64,000 bases of DNA, taken from Xenopus tropicalis. Taxonomy: Eukaryota; Chordata; Amphibia; Anura; Pipidae. Positions 57,301-63,620 of the stretch are shown here, in pieces (positions within the stretch are counted from its first letter, which is position 1; each line of letters begins with the position of its first letter). The DNA lies in NCBI RefSeq assembly GCF_000004195.4, contig NC_030683.2, forward strand, positions 77,678,910 through 77,742,909, given 5' to 3'. A program made the translations under genes and the position numbers. The notes under the pieces were generated by a model, which worked only from the letters and a program-made list of their open reading frames with translations, had not been told where the DNA came from and made no database searches.

Positions 57301-57714
57301 ACGCCCATGAATGTGCATATCAGTTTTACTGTAAGTGTTGTATACTCACCCAGTGGTCAATAGATGGCAGCATGTGTACCAGTTACAGCTGCCTAGGAGA
57401 CATTACAGGCCTGCAGATGCAAACCTCTGCTAGAATTGTTTCATTATGAGACAGACTAGTGACATCCCAGTGGCAGTAGCCTTCAGTTTATGAGAAGCAA
57501 ATCATTTACCGGTATTATTCATTATTTGTCTTTATATGCTGCCCTATAGCTGTTTACTGTTTTCCATGTATTGCAGATTCCATATTTGGGATTTTGTTGC
57601 TGTGAGGAGCTTGGAGATACTGGCCTGTGGCAGTTAACTGATCCCCCTATCCTTCCTCTGACTCATGGACCAACAGGTGGCTTTAACTGGAGAGAGACAT
57701 TACTACAAGAATAA
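24287..57714 (+). CDS. ubash3b: UBASH3B (TULA-2/STS-1), coding exons 2-14, spliced across this span
   Basis: Thirteen exons with AG/GT borders join in one frame to give 597 residues up to a TAA stop. The family is a cytoplasmic phosphatase that damps receptor signalling by dephosphorylating Syk/ZAP-70-type kinases and binds ubiquitin and CBL (established knowledge of the family). Visible order: end of UBA domain (residues 1-18), 2H phosphoesterase-like domain with HITL (H72) and HVTL (H158), SH3 domain (about 204-270), linker, then histidine phosphatase domain with RHGE (R338, H339), SLRC (R421), LFEW (E449) and AHAS (H524). These spacings match the mammalian catalytic residues as I remember them. 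The human protein is 649 residues, so about 52 residues in exon 1 lie outside the window. No frameshift or stop was found. UBASH3A is the alternative paralogue, but the sequence matches UBASH3B much better. Introns hold many transposons. Confidence 0.96.
25090..25276 (+). CDS. ubash3b: ubash3b exon 3 (first 2H motif)
   Basis: A 187-bp exon between TTTTCCAG and GTATGT. Its first base completes the Trp codon of exon 2, and it ends in phase 0 after the Met of CQFFM. It encodes the UBA-to-phosphoesterase link (LFSHVDDPFLDDPLP) and the first half of the 2H phosphoesterase-like domain, with the first HxT motif in PHITLCQF (H72 of the visible protein). Reading continues open into the intron, so the exon end rests on the donor and on homology. 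Confidence 0.97.
25277..28415 (+). other. ubash3b: ubash3b intron 3
   Basis: Non-coding, phase 0. It holds a LINE-type tail with (TAA)n at 26711-26800 and an unusual GC-rich block at about 27540-28030 that includes an antisense tRNA B-box-like string (see findings). The remainder is AT-rich with nothing recognised. Confidence 0.8.
28416..28614 (+). CDS. ubash3b: ubash3b exon 4 (phosphoesterase domain, middle)
   Basis: A 199-bp exon between TTTGATAG and the consensus donor GTAAGT. It starts in phase 0 with CEDSKVDAL and ends one base into the next codon after AADALVKT. Recognisable family blocks include PLPLELYVS, NFIGLFVKEE and VLKKFAADFAAD. The acceptor pyrimidine tract is short and interrupted, but frame and homology fix the border. 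Confidence 0.95.
28615..31729 (+). other. ubash3b: ubash3b intron 4
   Basis: Non-coding. It contains a LINE-type tail (29270-29340), a MITE-like unit at about 30102-30860 whose ends AGGGGTCATTTACA and TGTAAATGAACCCT are inverted, and at 31060-31390 an old repeat also seen in diverged form at 17460-17710 (shared TTCTGACTTTTGAAA and GACCTGTGAAGAA). Confidence 0.7.
31730..31899 (+). CDS. ubash3b: ubash3b exon 5 (second 2H motif)
   Basis: A 170-bp exon between GTGTTTCAG and GTAAAT. The first two bases complete a Glu codon with the last base of exon 4. It encodes VRVEPHKKQLHVTLAYHF with the second HxT motif (H158, T160), then LGCDWVAAIFSRDIRFVNHE, ending in phase 0. With exon 3 this supplies both catalytic-type motifs of a 2H phosphoesterase fold. 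Confidence 0.97.
32566..32774 (+). CDS. ubash3b: ubash3b exon 6 (SH3 domain)
   Basis: A 209-bp exon between CTGCTGTAG and GTAAGT. It starts TLQVLYPYSPQNDDELELVP and contains the SH3 landmarks ALYDY-like LYPYSP, the acidic DDELEL, GWIYGSS, and GLLPENYI near the end. It covers nearly the whole SH3 domain, which in this family binds CBL. It ends two bases into a Gly codon after TWIFH. Confidence 0.97.
33720..34092. repeat. Retroelement-like remnant with ACGTTTTGGCTCAAACGCC
   Basis: A-rich block ending CCCAACGTTTTGGCTCAAAC and GCCTTTGTCAAGGG. Similar 'ACGTTT...CTTCTTCAG' text is at 62965-62997. Such strings are frequent in frog and fish retroelements, perhaps Penelope-like, but I cannot assign the class. 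Confidence 0.3.
34272..34726. mobile_element. MITE, AGGGGATGTAAAGGC ends, 4-bp duplication TTCA
   Basis: Ends AGGGGATGTAAAGGCAAAAAT and ATTTTTGCCCTTACATCCCCT are inverted repeats with one mismatch, flanked by TTCA on both sides (34268-34271 and 34727-34730). It resembles T2/Kolobok-type frog MITEs, whose usual TTAA site would be altered here. Confidence 0.6.
35945..36284. mobile_element. MITE next to the exon 7 acceptor
   Basis: Starts GGGGCACATTTACTTATTC and ends TGATAAATCTGCCCC. The interior carries repeated GCGACTTTTT-like motifs (36008-36075) and several TTTTCGT strings. It ends 46 bp before exon 7. No duplication was identified. Confidence 0.5.
36331..36463 (+). CDS. ubash3b: ubash3b exon 7 (SH3-to-phosphatase linker)
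   Basis: A 133-bp exon between TTTAATTTACAG and GTGAGT. Its first base completes the Gly codon. It encodes SYSLLNTS, a linker rich in Ser and charged residues, then DTSALTIICQPMQ in phase 0. The middle of the linker is the part least like the mammalian sequence I recall. A MITE (35945-36284) ends 46 bp before the exon, leaving a short, A-rich acceptor region. Confidence 0.94.
37070..37345. repeat. Minisatellite, about 33-bp units
   Basis: About eight imperfect units of the form CTGCCTGTGTGTCATACT plus CTGCCTGCCCTACG. They keep open frames in all three + frames, giving Cys/Pro-rich translations that are not genes. Confidence 0.8.
40053..40250. repeat. 51-bp tandem repeat, about 3.9 copies
   Basis: Units with AGTGTGGCACTGAGG, TTTTCCAATGTCCTGGGG and TAGTGATAACTGTTTATT repeat at 51-bp spacing (40101, 40152, 40203). 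The copies are nearly identical apart from the first. 51 is a multiple of three, so the minus strand stays open, but nothing suggests a protein. Confidence 0.9.
40774..41032. mobile_element. hAT-like MITE with 8-bp duplication TCTTAATC
   Basis: A 259-bp element from CAGGGGTGTTTCGGC to CAGCAGCGCCCCTG, flanked by exact TCTTAATC copies (40766-40773 and 41033-41040). It shares the right end and internal blocks (TAGCAGGAGTGG, GCTGCCCCTGGTAAC) with the elements at 4017 and 18329. Confidence 0.85.
41879..43702 (-). mobile_element. Solo LTR, antisense, interrupted by a second LTR
   Basis: Read on the minus strand it begins TGTAGGGGATCAGAGAAC and ends AGAGGGTTACA, with TTAT on both outer sides (41875-41878 and 43703-43706), a 4-bp duplication. 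It is homologous to the + strand LTR at 51791-53055 over several blocks (GGCTGGATGCCCCAGTGCAC, GGAGCCAAAAATCA, AAAGGGAGCCCCTG, GGAAATCCCCTTGAGG). A TATAAAG string lies in its promoter-like part near 43530-43540. No internal coding region is present. Confidence 0.75.
42540..43389 (-). mobile_element. LTR-like insertion inside the solo LTR
   Basis: This segment is absent from the related LTR at 51791-53055 and has its own LTR-type ends on the minus strand: TGTAGGGATCCCAAAG at the start and GGGTGTTACA at the end. No matching short duplication was found, so the left border may extend to about 42420. Its open frames are short and look incidental. Confidence 0.5.
44182..44308 (+). CDS. ubash3b: ubash3b exon 8 (phosphatase RHG motif)
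   Basis: A 127-bp exon beginning PLRVNSQ after TTTTCTATCAG. It carries KKRCLFVCRHGERMDVVFG, whose RHGE is the catalytic signature of the histidine phosphatase superfamily; H339 is the residue phosphorylated during catalysis. It ends one base into a Gly codon after CFDTK. The donor is GTTGGT, weaker than the GTAAGT-like donors used elsewhere in the gene, but the join to exon 9 is in frame. Confidence 0.96.
44558..44934. mobile_element. T2-like MITE, degraded left TTAA
   Basis: Left end TTGAAGGAGAGCTAAACACC and right end GGGGTTAATTCTCCTTTAA are inverted repeats of the T2 type. The right site is TTAA; the left has changed to TTGA. It lies in ubash3b intron 8. Confidence 0.6.
45219..45341 (+). 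CDS. ubash3b: ubash3b exon 9 (phosphatase domain)
   Basis: A 123-bp exon between CTTTTTAG and GTAAGA. The first two bases complete Gly; it then reads KYVRTNLNM, LPQRSGGYREYEKD and PITVFGCTQAKLVG, a conserved part of the phosphatase domain before the second Arg motif. It ends one base into the next Gly codon. Confidence 0.96.
45342..46777 (+). other. ubash3b: ubash3b intron 9, part upstream of the Tc1 element
   Basis: Contains a moderately GC-rich block at 45640-46080 with a run of ten G near 46066-46075, then AT-rich sequence. The long T run at 46401-46412 followed by ATACATTTTTATTTTGCG may be the poly(A) tail region of an antisense retroelement, but no coding homology is visible. Confidence 0.4.
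46778..48372 (-). mobile_element. Complete Tc1-like transposon (1595 bp)
   Basis: Bounded by TA on both sides (46776-46777 and 48373-48374). The outer ends are CAGTGGCTTGCAAAAGTAT and its exact complement. The terminal inverted repeats span about 203 bp (46778-46980) and 212 bp (48161-48372) and are nearly identical; a gap of about 10 bp in the left copy, near the GAATCAATT block, accounts for most of the difference. Each carries an outer TATTCGGCCCCC and an inner TATTCAGTCCCC-type repeat, an IR/DR layout. The single gene inside is an uninterrupted transposase. It sits in ubash3b intron 9, antisense to the gene. Confidence 0.95.
46984..48003 (-). CDS. Tc1/mariner-family transposase, DD34E, full length
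   Basis: A 339-residue open frame without frameshift or internal stop, the usual length for Tc1-like transposases. I chose the Met at 48003 (MKSKEHTRQ) because family members usually start at that point; an in-frame Met 16 codons upstream (48051) would give 355 residues. The N-terminal part has paired helix-turn-helix motifs (GYKKISKALNIPRSTV, about 23-38) and a GRPPKLTGR hook (58-66). The catalytic triad is D152 (WSDETK), D243 (QQDNDPKH) and E278 (NPIENLW), with 34 residues between the last two. The glycine-rich box YGGGSIMLWGGFS is intact. It would cut and paste its own ends at TA sites. All visible key residues are present, so it may still be active. Confidence 0.95.
   Translation of the reverse strand: MKSKEHTRQVRDKVIEKFKAGLGYKKISKALNIPRSTVQAIIQKWKEYGTTVNLPRQGRPPKLTGRTRRALIRNAAKRPMVTLDELQRSTAQVGESVHRTTISRALHKVCLYERVARRKPLLTENHKKSRLQFATSHVGDTANMWKKALWSDETKMELFGQNAKRYVWRKTNTAHHSEHTIPTVKYGGGSIMLWGGFSSAGTGKLVRVDGKMDGAKYRAILEENLLESAKDLRLGRRFTFQQDNDPKHKARETMEWFKTKHIHVLEWPSQSPDLNPIENLWQDLKTAVHKRCPSNLTELELFCKEEWARISVCRWAKLVETYPKSLAAVIAAKGGSTKY
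48475..48567 (+). CDS. ubash3b: ubash3b exon 10 (phosphatase SLRC motif)
   Basis: A 93-bp exon after a long pyrimidine tract ending CCTTTTAG, before GTAAGA. It encodes EALLESNTAVDFVYCSPSLR and CVQTAQNILK; R421 in SPSLRC is a conserved active-site Arg. It lies only 102 bp after the Tc1-like transposon in the preceding intron, and the acceptor is intact. Confidence 0.96.
48568..50891 (+). other. ubash3b: ubash3b intron 10
   Basis: Non-coding, mostly occupied by the tandem-unit element at about 49040-50705. 48568-49040 is AT-rich unique sequence with an (ATAC)n-like stretch near 48750-48765. Confidence 0.85.
49040..50705 (+). mobile_element. Helitron/Helentron-like non-autonomous element with a minisatellite core
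   Basis: Near the left end is a palindrome, GTTGGGTTGAAAAACCCAAC (49046-49065). Near the right end its inverted partner GTTTTTCAACCCAAC (50660-50674) is followed by a hairpin, GAAGTTTG-TTCT-CAAACTTC (50677-50696), and then CTAG at 50702-50705. Between them are about ten diverged tandem units of 110-165 bp, each with a CAGCCAATCAGATTT-like block and a CTGCTGCCATTCT block. Subterminal inverted repeats, a central minisatellite and a 3' hairpin before CTAG are the layout of Helitron-derived elements such as HINEs (inference). The 5' border is approximate. Confidence 0.6.
50892..51036 (+). CDS. ubash3b: ubash3b exon 11 (phosphatase LFEW motif)
   Basis: A 145-bp exon between TTTTTTTAG and GTAGAA. 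It encodes LKQENKGKIRIEPGLFEWTK with the conserved acidic residue E449, then ELAAANLSVDTTY, and ends two bases into an Arg codon. It starts about 190 bp after the Helentron-like tandem element. Confidence 0.96.
51791..53055 (+). mobile_element. Solo LTR split by a hAT-like element, TTAG duplication
   Basis: The LTR starts TGTAGGG at 51791, is interrupted at 51798, resumes at 52284 and ends GGGTTACA at 53055. TTAG occurs just outside both ends (51787-51790 and 53056-53059), so the original insertion made a 4-bp duplication. Without the insert it is about 771 bp. It is related to the antisense LTR at 41879-43702. No internal region or second LTR is present. It lies in ubash3b intron 11, 167 bp before exon 12. 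Confidence 0.8.
51798..52283. mobile_element. hAT-like element inside the LTR, duplication GTGTAGGG
   Basis: A 486-bp element with ends CAGTGGTCCCCAACC and GGTTGGGGACCCCTG (inverted, one mismatch), flanked by exact GTGTAGGG copies (51790-51797 and 52284-52291). Ends of this kind are typical of Charlie-type hAT elements. It is non-coding, with an AT-rich middle. Confidence 0.9.
53223..53329 (+). CDS. ubash3b: ubash3b exon 12 (phosphatase domain)
   Basis: A 107-bp exon after a long T tract ending TTTTATAG and before GTAAGT. The first base completes Arg; it then reads PHIPVSKLVVSETYDTYMSR and SFQVTKDILSECKGK, ending one base into a Gly codon. It lies 167 bp downstream of the + strand solo LTR. 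Confidence 0.96.
53880..54239 (+). repeat. CR1-like LINE 3' end, left part
   Basis: Contains GTGAGGCTGGGGAATGCTCT and TTAAGAGGGGCTTGGATGAG, close in pattern to the 3' region of CR1-type LINEs. It is cut at 54239 by the hAT-like element and continues at 55783. The start is approximate. Confidence 0.55.
54326..54575. mobile_element. hAT-like MITE nested in the larger element, duplication GTAGCTGG
   Basis: A 250-bp element from CAGGCCCGGATTT to AAATCCGGCGCTG (near-inverted ends) with exact GTAGCTGG on both sides (54318-54325 and 54576-54583). The inside contains a hairpin around TGCTCCCATACGGAGCA and TGCTCCGTATGGGAG. It inserted after the outer element had formed. Confidence 0.85.
54655..55520. 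repeat. G-rich minisatellite with a 178-bp higher-order repeat
   Basis: The basic unit is about 32 bp (GGATGCTTGGGGGGG plus CCCTGGGGGAAGCTGAA). A variant block, AAGCAGGAGGATGCTGTGGG, recurs at 54871, 55050 and 55228, giving a higher-order period of 178-179 bp. The + strand, which is the sense strand of ubash3b, is full of G5-G7 runs. Long proline-rich open frames on the minus strand follow from the repeat and are not called as genes. Confidence 0.9.
55783..55890 (+). repeat. CR1-like LINE 3' end, right part with ATGTAAC tail
   Basis: Continues the sequence cut at 54239 and ends TTTTTTTCAAACCTATGTAA followed by a second CTATGTAAC. CR1 3' ends have the same layout: a TTCCAACC-like block followed by a short tandem tail. 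The TSD copy ATTAAATG joins the two halves. Confidence 0.55.
55888..56137. repeat. 'GGTATGGGACC' interspersed repeat, copy 2
   Basis: Begins ACAGGTACGAGATCTGTTAT and ends ATGGATCCTATACCTG, inverted ends. It contains CCGGATAAGAGATCTTT and AGGATTAATTATATCC as in the copy at 59633. It directly abuts the CR1-like tail. Confidence 0.6.
56411..56520 (+). CDS. ubash3b: ubash3b exon 13 (catalytic second His)
   Basis: A 110-bp exon between GCCCTTTCAG and GTACCG. It encodes KNVLIVAHASSLDACTRQLQ followed by SQNSKDFVQVVRK, ending in phase 0. H524 in AHAS is the second active-site His of the PGM-like fold. The preceding intron contains the nested hAT/minisatellite complex. Confidence 0.96.
57577..57714 (+). 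CDS. ubash3b: ubash3b exon 14 (terminal coding exon with stop)
   Basis: The last coding exon follows CATGTATTGCAG and starts IPYLGFCCCEELGDTGLWQL, with the conserved DPPILPLTHGPTGG and the family C-terminus NWRETLLQE before TAA at 57712-57714. The protein end matches the usual UBASH3B C-terminus, so the domain is not truncated. Confidence 0.96.
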   Translation: MPYLGFCCCEELGDTGLWQLTDPPILPLTHGPTGGFNWRETLLQE

Positions 57715-58347
57715 ACAAAACAAATGAATGTCATCTAAAACAGAAAACATATCTAATCTTAAGAAAATGTTTAAATATGTCTAGATAGACATATCTATTA
57801 CTTAGGCCTTCTACAACAGCATGTGTGCGTGACAGGGGGATACACAGAAGATATTTTTGTTGAAGATTGGTATTTATGAATTTAAAAGTATATATATTAA
57901 ACATAAACAAATGTATTCCTGCCAACGTTGTGTTGGAAATGTTATGTTATGCATGCACTGGCAGCCATTCCATAGAAACGTATCCTCATCCAATGCTCAG
58001 AGTGCAAATTGGCATGCTGGACTCCACAACAGCTTATTATTCAAGATAGTCATGGTTACAGCAACCTCATATTATTATTTGGTATGTTACCAACTGTATG
58101 TACAAGTGTTATTAGCAGAAACCGATTGCATCTCATTGTTACCATTTTTACAGGGATGCAGTTAAAGCTAAAAGACCCCAAATTCCTAATCTGCCCCAAC
58201 CTATATTTGCAGAAAACTCAGATGTAGGTACAATTATCCTAATTATAAAAAAAAAATTGCTGCTGCGTTTTATACATGATTATTTTGTCTCGAAAGTGGC
58301 ATTTATATATGCATTTTGTTGCCTGCTTTCAACCCCTTCTTAATAAA
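57715..58347 (+). other. ubash3b: Possible ubash3b 3' UTR with a poly(A) signal
   Basis: AT-rich non-coding sequence follows the stop codon. The first well-placed AATAAA is at 58342-58347. Further hexamers at 59623-59628, 60312-60317 and 61896-61901 could serve longer transcripts; the family often has a long 3' UTR. The true end cannot be fixed from sequence alone. Confidence 0.35.
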
Positions 58348-59632
58348 GTCAAAGGCAAAGTCCCTGAAAACATGGACTTTGGTGAGCCTCAGGGCACATT
58401 CTGTAAATTAGTAGCTATATCACCAGATTATTAAATAGAGACATTTAGCAGCACATTCTGATACATTACATTTATCCTAATTAGTGATGTAGTTTTAGCT
58501 ATATATCCTATCAGAATATGGTAGATGGTTCTGGACATCATATTTCACTAGGTGGTGGACAGTGGCAGACATTGGGCATACAGCATAGGGCTCCTGTGCT
58601 ACGACATGATAAGGACACACCATCTTGGATACGGATGACTCCCATTGTATGAGCCATACAAAGTCTGTATGTAGCAAACAGAAAAAAAGTACAATAGCAG
58701 ACTGTAGATGGGATCAGAGCAACACAAACCCTTGCTGTGCTTCTAAACCACAGTGGGTTAGCAAAGCTTATACAAAAGATTGACCTAACTTATCCCTGAT
58801 TAAGGTAAAGTTACATTACTCCCCTAACATAAATATAATGTATCTGTATGAGCACTAATAAGGTCAAAGCTGACTATCTTCTGATAAACCTCTCCCTGCA
58901 TTAGTCAACCGTAAGTTGTTAGGAACGGTAATAAGTAGCAGCTATATATATATATATGTAAATATTGAAATAATGCTAAATCCTCGCTATAGACTTTGGA
59001 TGCTTCCTTCCTTGGCTGCAGTCTGGAATAGATGTTTCAAGAGCTGTACATATTTTCCTCATATGATGACAGCTGCGCAGAGATTTAGAGCTTGTAGCAT
59101 CACCCAACCCTGGGTGTGATTATGTGGGCTAAATACAGGGGAGGTGAGAAACTTACAGACCACCCCCATCATGGGAGGCACAGTCCCTATGCCTCAAACT
59201 TGTACAGGTCCTGGATGGTGCAGTAAAATATAAAGGTAAAGTGTGGTATTCTGTTTGGTTTCCCTTTTATTTAAGAAACTTGTAGCATAAACCAAATATT
59301 CCAGATGTCACTTATTTTGCAAGAAATAATGATTTTTTTTTAAATGTTTTAAGTAAATGTTTAGGGGTAACCCCCTGCTTCAAATGCCCCTATGGCACCA
59401 GCACAGAGGAGGGGCAAACAATTACAATGCAGGAGGAGATACTTTAGTAGGCAAATGTAAGCATTATTCAGTTTTGTTTAAAAAAACAATGGCAGAAATT
59501 AAAGCTAATGTTAGTAAGGGATTGTTGCAAACATTAATGGAACTGCATATATGGGGTCCTTGCAATTTCCGTAAATCAAGACGTAAAATATAATATGAAT
59601 GTGCTTATTATAATATTATCATAATAAACTTT

Positions 59633-59981
59633 CAGTAAAGGTATAGGACCCCTTATCCGGAAACACATTATCCAGAACGTTCCGAATTACGGAAAGGCCA
59701 TCTCCCAAAGACTCTGTTTTAATCAAATAATTCACATTTTTAAAAATGATTTCCTTTTTCTCTGTAATAATAAAACAGAAACAGTACCTTGTACTTGATC
59801 CCAACAAAGATATAATTAATCCTTATTGGAGCCAAAACTATCCTATTGGATTTAATTACTGTACTGTTTAAAGATTTTTTTTTAGTAGACTTAAGGTAGG
59901 AGATCCAAACTATGGAAAGACTCCTTGTCCGGAAAACCCCAGGTCCTAAGCATTCTAGATAATGGGTCCCATACCTGTACT
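59633..59981. repeat. 'GGTATGGGACC' interspersed repeat, copy 3
   Basis: Begins CAGTAAAGGTATAGGACCCC and ends AATGGGTCCCATACCTGTAC, inverted ends. It shares AAGTACAAGGTACTGTTT-type text in the antisense direction with copies 1 and 2. The most complete of the three. Confidence 0.65.
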
Positions 59982-62171
59982 GGCTTCTGTTTCACCATGC
60001 AATTCATGCAATAACTAGAGGCAGCATGAGCTTTGTTATATAAAGGGGCTGGAACCCGTTCAGAAGAAGCAGGCTTGTTGTTGCCCAGCTGCCAAATGTT
60101 TCTTTGTTCTGTATTACCAACTTTGTCTTGAGGATTTTGCACTTTATATCGAGCAGCCATCTCATTATGTACCGATTTCATTCTAGGGAGATCTGTTCTA
60201 CGGAAGCCTCCTCCATCTATGGGGGGCGGTCTCAGAATTTTGTTGAATAATTATATGCAATTTAATTTAATTCAATTTATTATGCAATATATTTTTCAAG
60301 TAAGTGTAGTAAATAAAATCAGTATTTAAAAACCAGACAATCAAACCAAAATATTCTATATTTAGTTATATTGTACGGGAAAGCATACTGAGAGGCATGT
60401 TTAATGTGTCTTGTGGGTGTTTTAATTATTTATTCCTATTAGAGTATATATATATGTGAACTGTGATAATATGATTTGTAATGGTTGTAATGTTACATTC
60501 GCTTCTTACATACGTATTGCAGCTTAGCTGTAAAAAGAGGTTCCTTTTCATGTATCTACATACTTAGGGTCAGTGACACACCAGGCAGCCAAAGAAATCT
60601 GCAGAGTGCATGGAATAGCATTTGCCTCCGCATGTGTTTCTCTGCAGGTGGGGAACTCTCATGGCGCGCCACTGGCATTATGTTAGAAACAGTGATCATT
60701 CATTTTCAGGATTTCATTTTTTAACTATTATTTAAGGTTCTGCTTTTTTACTATTTTGTTGTTAAAAAGCTAATTTGGCAAAGAGAAAAGGTTTAATCTA
60801 ACCAAAGCCTTTATGCTTGGAATTACCTTTTACCCAATGTATTTGTTGTGATGACTGTAATTGGCTAACATCAGCTTGGCTGTAAAAAGAGGTTCATATA
60901 GCAAAGGTCCTGATATCATATTTCACAGTTGAAGGCAATGAGCCTGCTGAATTTCCCTACTGGACAATAACATTAATTCTAAGGGGTCAGAAAGATGATT
61001 CAGGTTGCTGATATAAAGAGGCTCATTTACTAACATTTGTACTAAACTTCACCAGTACAAATAGTACTATGAATAGTGGATAATGAAAACAAACTGACTG
61101 ATTGCTACTGATTGCTACTGTACTGGTGCAGTTCAGCATTTGCACCTATGTTAGCCCCAGAGTGCTTTTTGCCTAGTTTGGTTAAAAAAGACTAACTGAG
61201 TGATTAAATAAGCATGAACAGAAAAGTCTCCCATTCTATTACCTAGAGAATTGTTGCCATTTAATAGAGCTAATTTACATAGTGCTCCTCCAAGTCCTAG
61301 TAGTGCAAACCAGAAACAAAACTAAGCTGGTACCCCCCCCCCCCGATACTGTTAGGTCCATGGTTCAAGACTTACCTCTGGAAAACATGATTATGCCTTG
61401 ACAAGCAGTAGCGCCACATATGCAAATTATTTACAATATCATATTTCTGTATAAATACAGAGGTTCATATGTTTTTGGAAAGGAATACATTTTTGTTCCA
61501 TGTCAAAATTTATCTCTGTGATATTATTCTAAGACACACACTGTGTAATCCAATTGGCTGGCCCTTGGACTTGGATTGAGGAAATTGTGCCCATATCACT
61601 TCCAGGTTGGTTAATGGCCTACTGTATGAGGCACTGTTGATATTCAATATAAGTGGGCAGTTCTTTAGTCCTGCATATCACTGCTATTTAATAGCTATTC
61701 TGAAATGCACTTTTTAATGCTTTACTGGCTGCTAAGTTATGTGTAGCATTAAATATTTTTTTACACTGAATTAGTCTTTGAAACATCAATGTTTAATGTG
61801 TTTAAGAATCCATTCACTGAAGTCCAGATCTTACAGGGTAAAACGATAAATATATAAAATTTCCTGTCTTTTATTTGTTATGTTTTATGTTTTGTAATAA
61901 ATGGAATTTGCTCCTGATTCAGAGGTTTTGTACCAATCATAAACAGCAGGACTTTCCTAACCTTGCTAGTCATAATCCATTTCTCTATAATACACAAATG
62001 CCACATCCTCCATCACTCCTATTCACTACCTTTGCTCCTTTGTAACTTCTCCCAATTTTCTATTTTATTTTGCATCCACTCTCCTGTTACTTGTATGTAT
62101 ATCTTTATTTATAAAGTGCTACTTATGTACGCAGCGCTGTAAAGTAGAATACATTAATACAAACGGGGTTA

Positions 62172-62718
62172 TTAAAGGAGATGTCAGGGCTTTTTAAATA
62201 AAGTCTAACACCAAGGGCACCTTACCCCCACCCTAACCGCATACATACCGCTCCCCCCACTTCCTCCTGCAACTCGCACCGTCGCATTATTTCTTTTCTC
62301 CGTTCAGTGTTTCACCCGGCGGCCATTTTGATGGGTGACGTCATCGAGAGTGCGCGTGTATGTTACAAATGCCCATGCGCGCATTGCCCCCTCCCCGCCT
62401 GACCTCTTCAAGGATTTTTTTTTTTTTAAACAAGCTTTGTTAACACGCCAAATAGACATCGATTGTCCTGCACTATTTCCTTATAGTAAGTCACTATATC
62501 GGTTCGGGACTGCGCATGTGCACCACGCCAGGCAGACAAGGAGATTCTGAAGGGAGGGGGTAGAGGGAGTTACACAGCTCTGCAGTGAGAGAAACTCCAA
62601 GGGATCGCCTGCAGCTTCAGTGTTTGCTTCTGAGGGACAGGAGTGGCAGGTATTTAAACAGTGCTTTGAGGCTTGTCTCTGCTAAAATTTTTGGTTGGGG
62701 GGTTGACATGTCCTTTAA
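62172..62718. mobile_element. T2-type MITE with TTAA duplication
   Basis: Ends TTAAAGGAGATGTCAGGG and TTGACATGTCCTTTAA are inverted repeats at TTAA sites (62172-62175 and 62715-62718). The inside is GC-rich around GGCGGCCATTTTGATGGGTG and has CCCATGCGCGCATTG. No coding capacity was recognised. Confidence 0.75.
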
Positions 62719-63340
62719 GATAATAATAGATAAATACAAAGTATAACACAAAGACACAAGAGGATGGAGGTCTCTGTACCATAGAGCAATCTATATCTTT
62801 ACTTTGGGTGGTTAATCAGTGGATTTGCAGGGGTTGAAGGTCTGTTTTGTTTTACACCCACTTCTGAAACACAGCAGATTTGCAGCCACTATCCTATGCC
62901 AAGTCACTTAATCCAACTGAGTTATTTAGTTAGTTCGTTTTTCTATTCATTTGTCATTGAAGACGTTTCACTACTCATCCAAGCAGCTTCTTCAGTTCAA
63001 CTGACTGGTATGGGAAGTCCTCAGCATATATATTCTTCCACTAATCACAATGGCACTTTGTAACTCTTTATAGAGGTGACACCTGAAACTCACTGAGGGG
63101 TGAATGCTGTGGGGGTACTGTGATAGGATTACTGAAGTATCATGCAACTCATGGAGACAGGTGCTACTTGCAAGAGTTGCATGAATGGATGTGTGTAGAG
63201 TTCTGAAACCACTGAGGTACAGATGTAAGAACAGCATTGTATATATGTTACAGTAAAAGGAAATGTTGCTGTTTAATGGCGCTTATTCATGTGCTTGTCC
63301 AAGCCCAATAGCTCAATTCAAAAACAAAACTAAGATGCCA

Positions 63341-63620
63341 CCACAACATCACACGGAAGGGCATTCCACACACTCACTACCCTCACCCTAAAAAGAGAGA
63401 ATCTAAAGGGGTGGCATCTGGTGCTTTGATTGTTTTAATGGGAAAAAAAATCCCCACTGTGTCTTTAATCCCCTCTAATGTACTTGTGAATAGTAATCAT
63501 GTCCCCTCCCAAAAGGAACCAACCATAACATTGACAGTCTACCCTTTATTGATTTAATTCCCCATCCCTCTTCTAGTTAAGTTGCGCGTCACTGCACTCT
63601 CTCCAGGTCATTTATAGTTA
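63341..63620 (-). repeat. CR1-like LINE fragment, antisense
   Basis: The string CATGTCCCCTCCCAAAAG, followed by CATCCCTCTTCTAGTTAAGT, TTGCGCGTCACTGCACTCT and CTCCAGGTCA, resembles antisense text common to CR1-type LINE copies in tetrapods (TCATGTCCCCTCT..., AGTTGCCCGTCTTTGCAC). No open frame remains. Confidence 0.5.
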
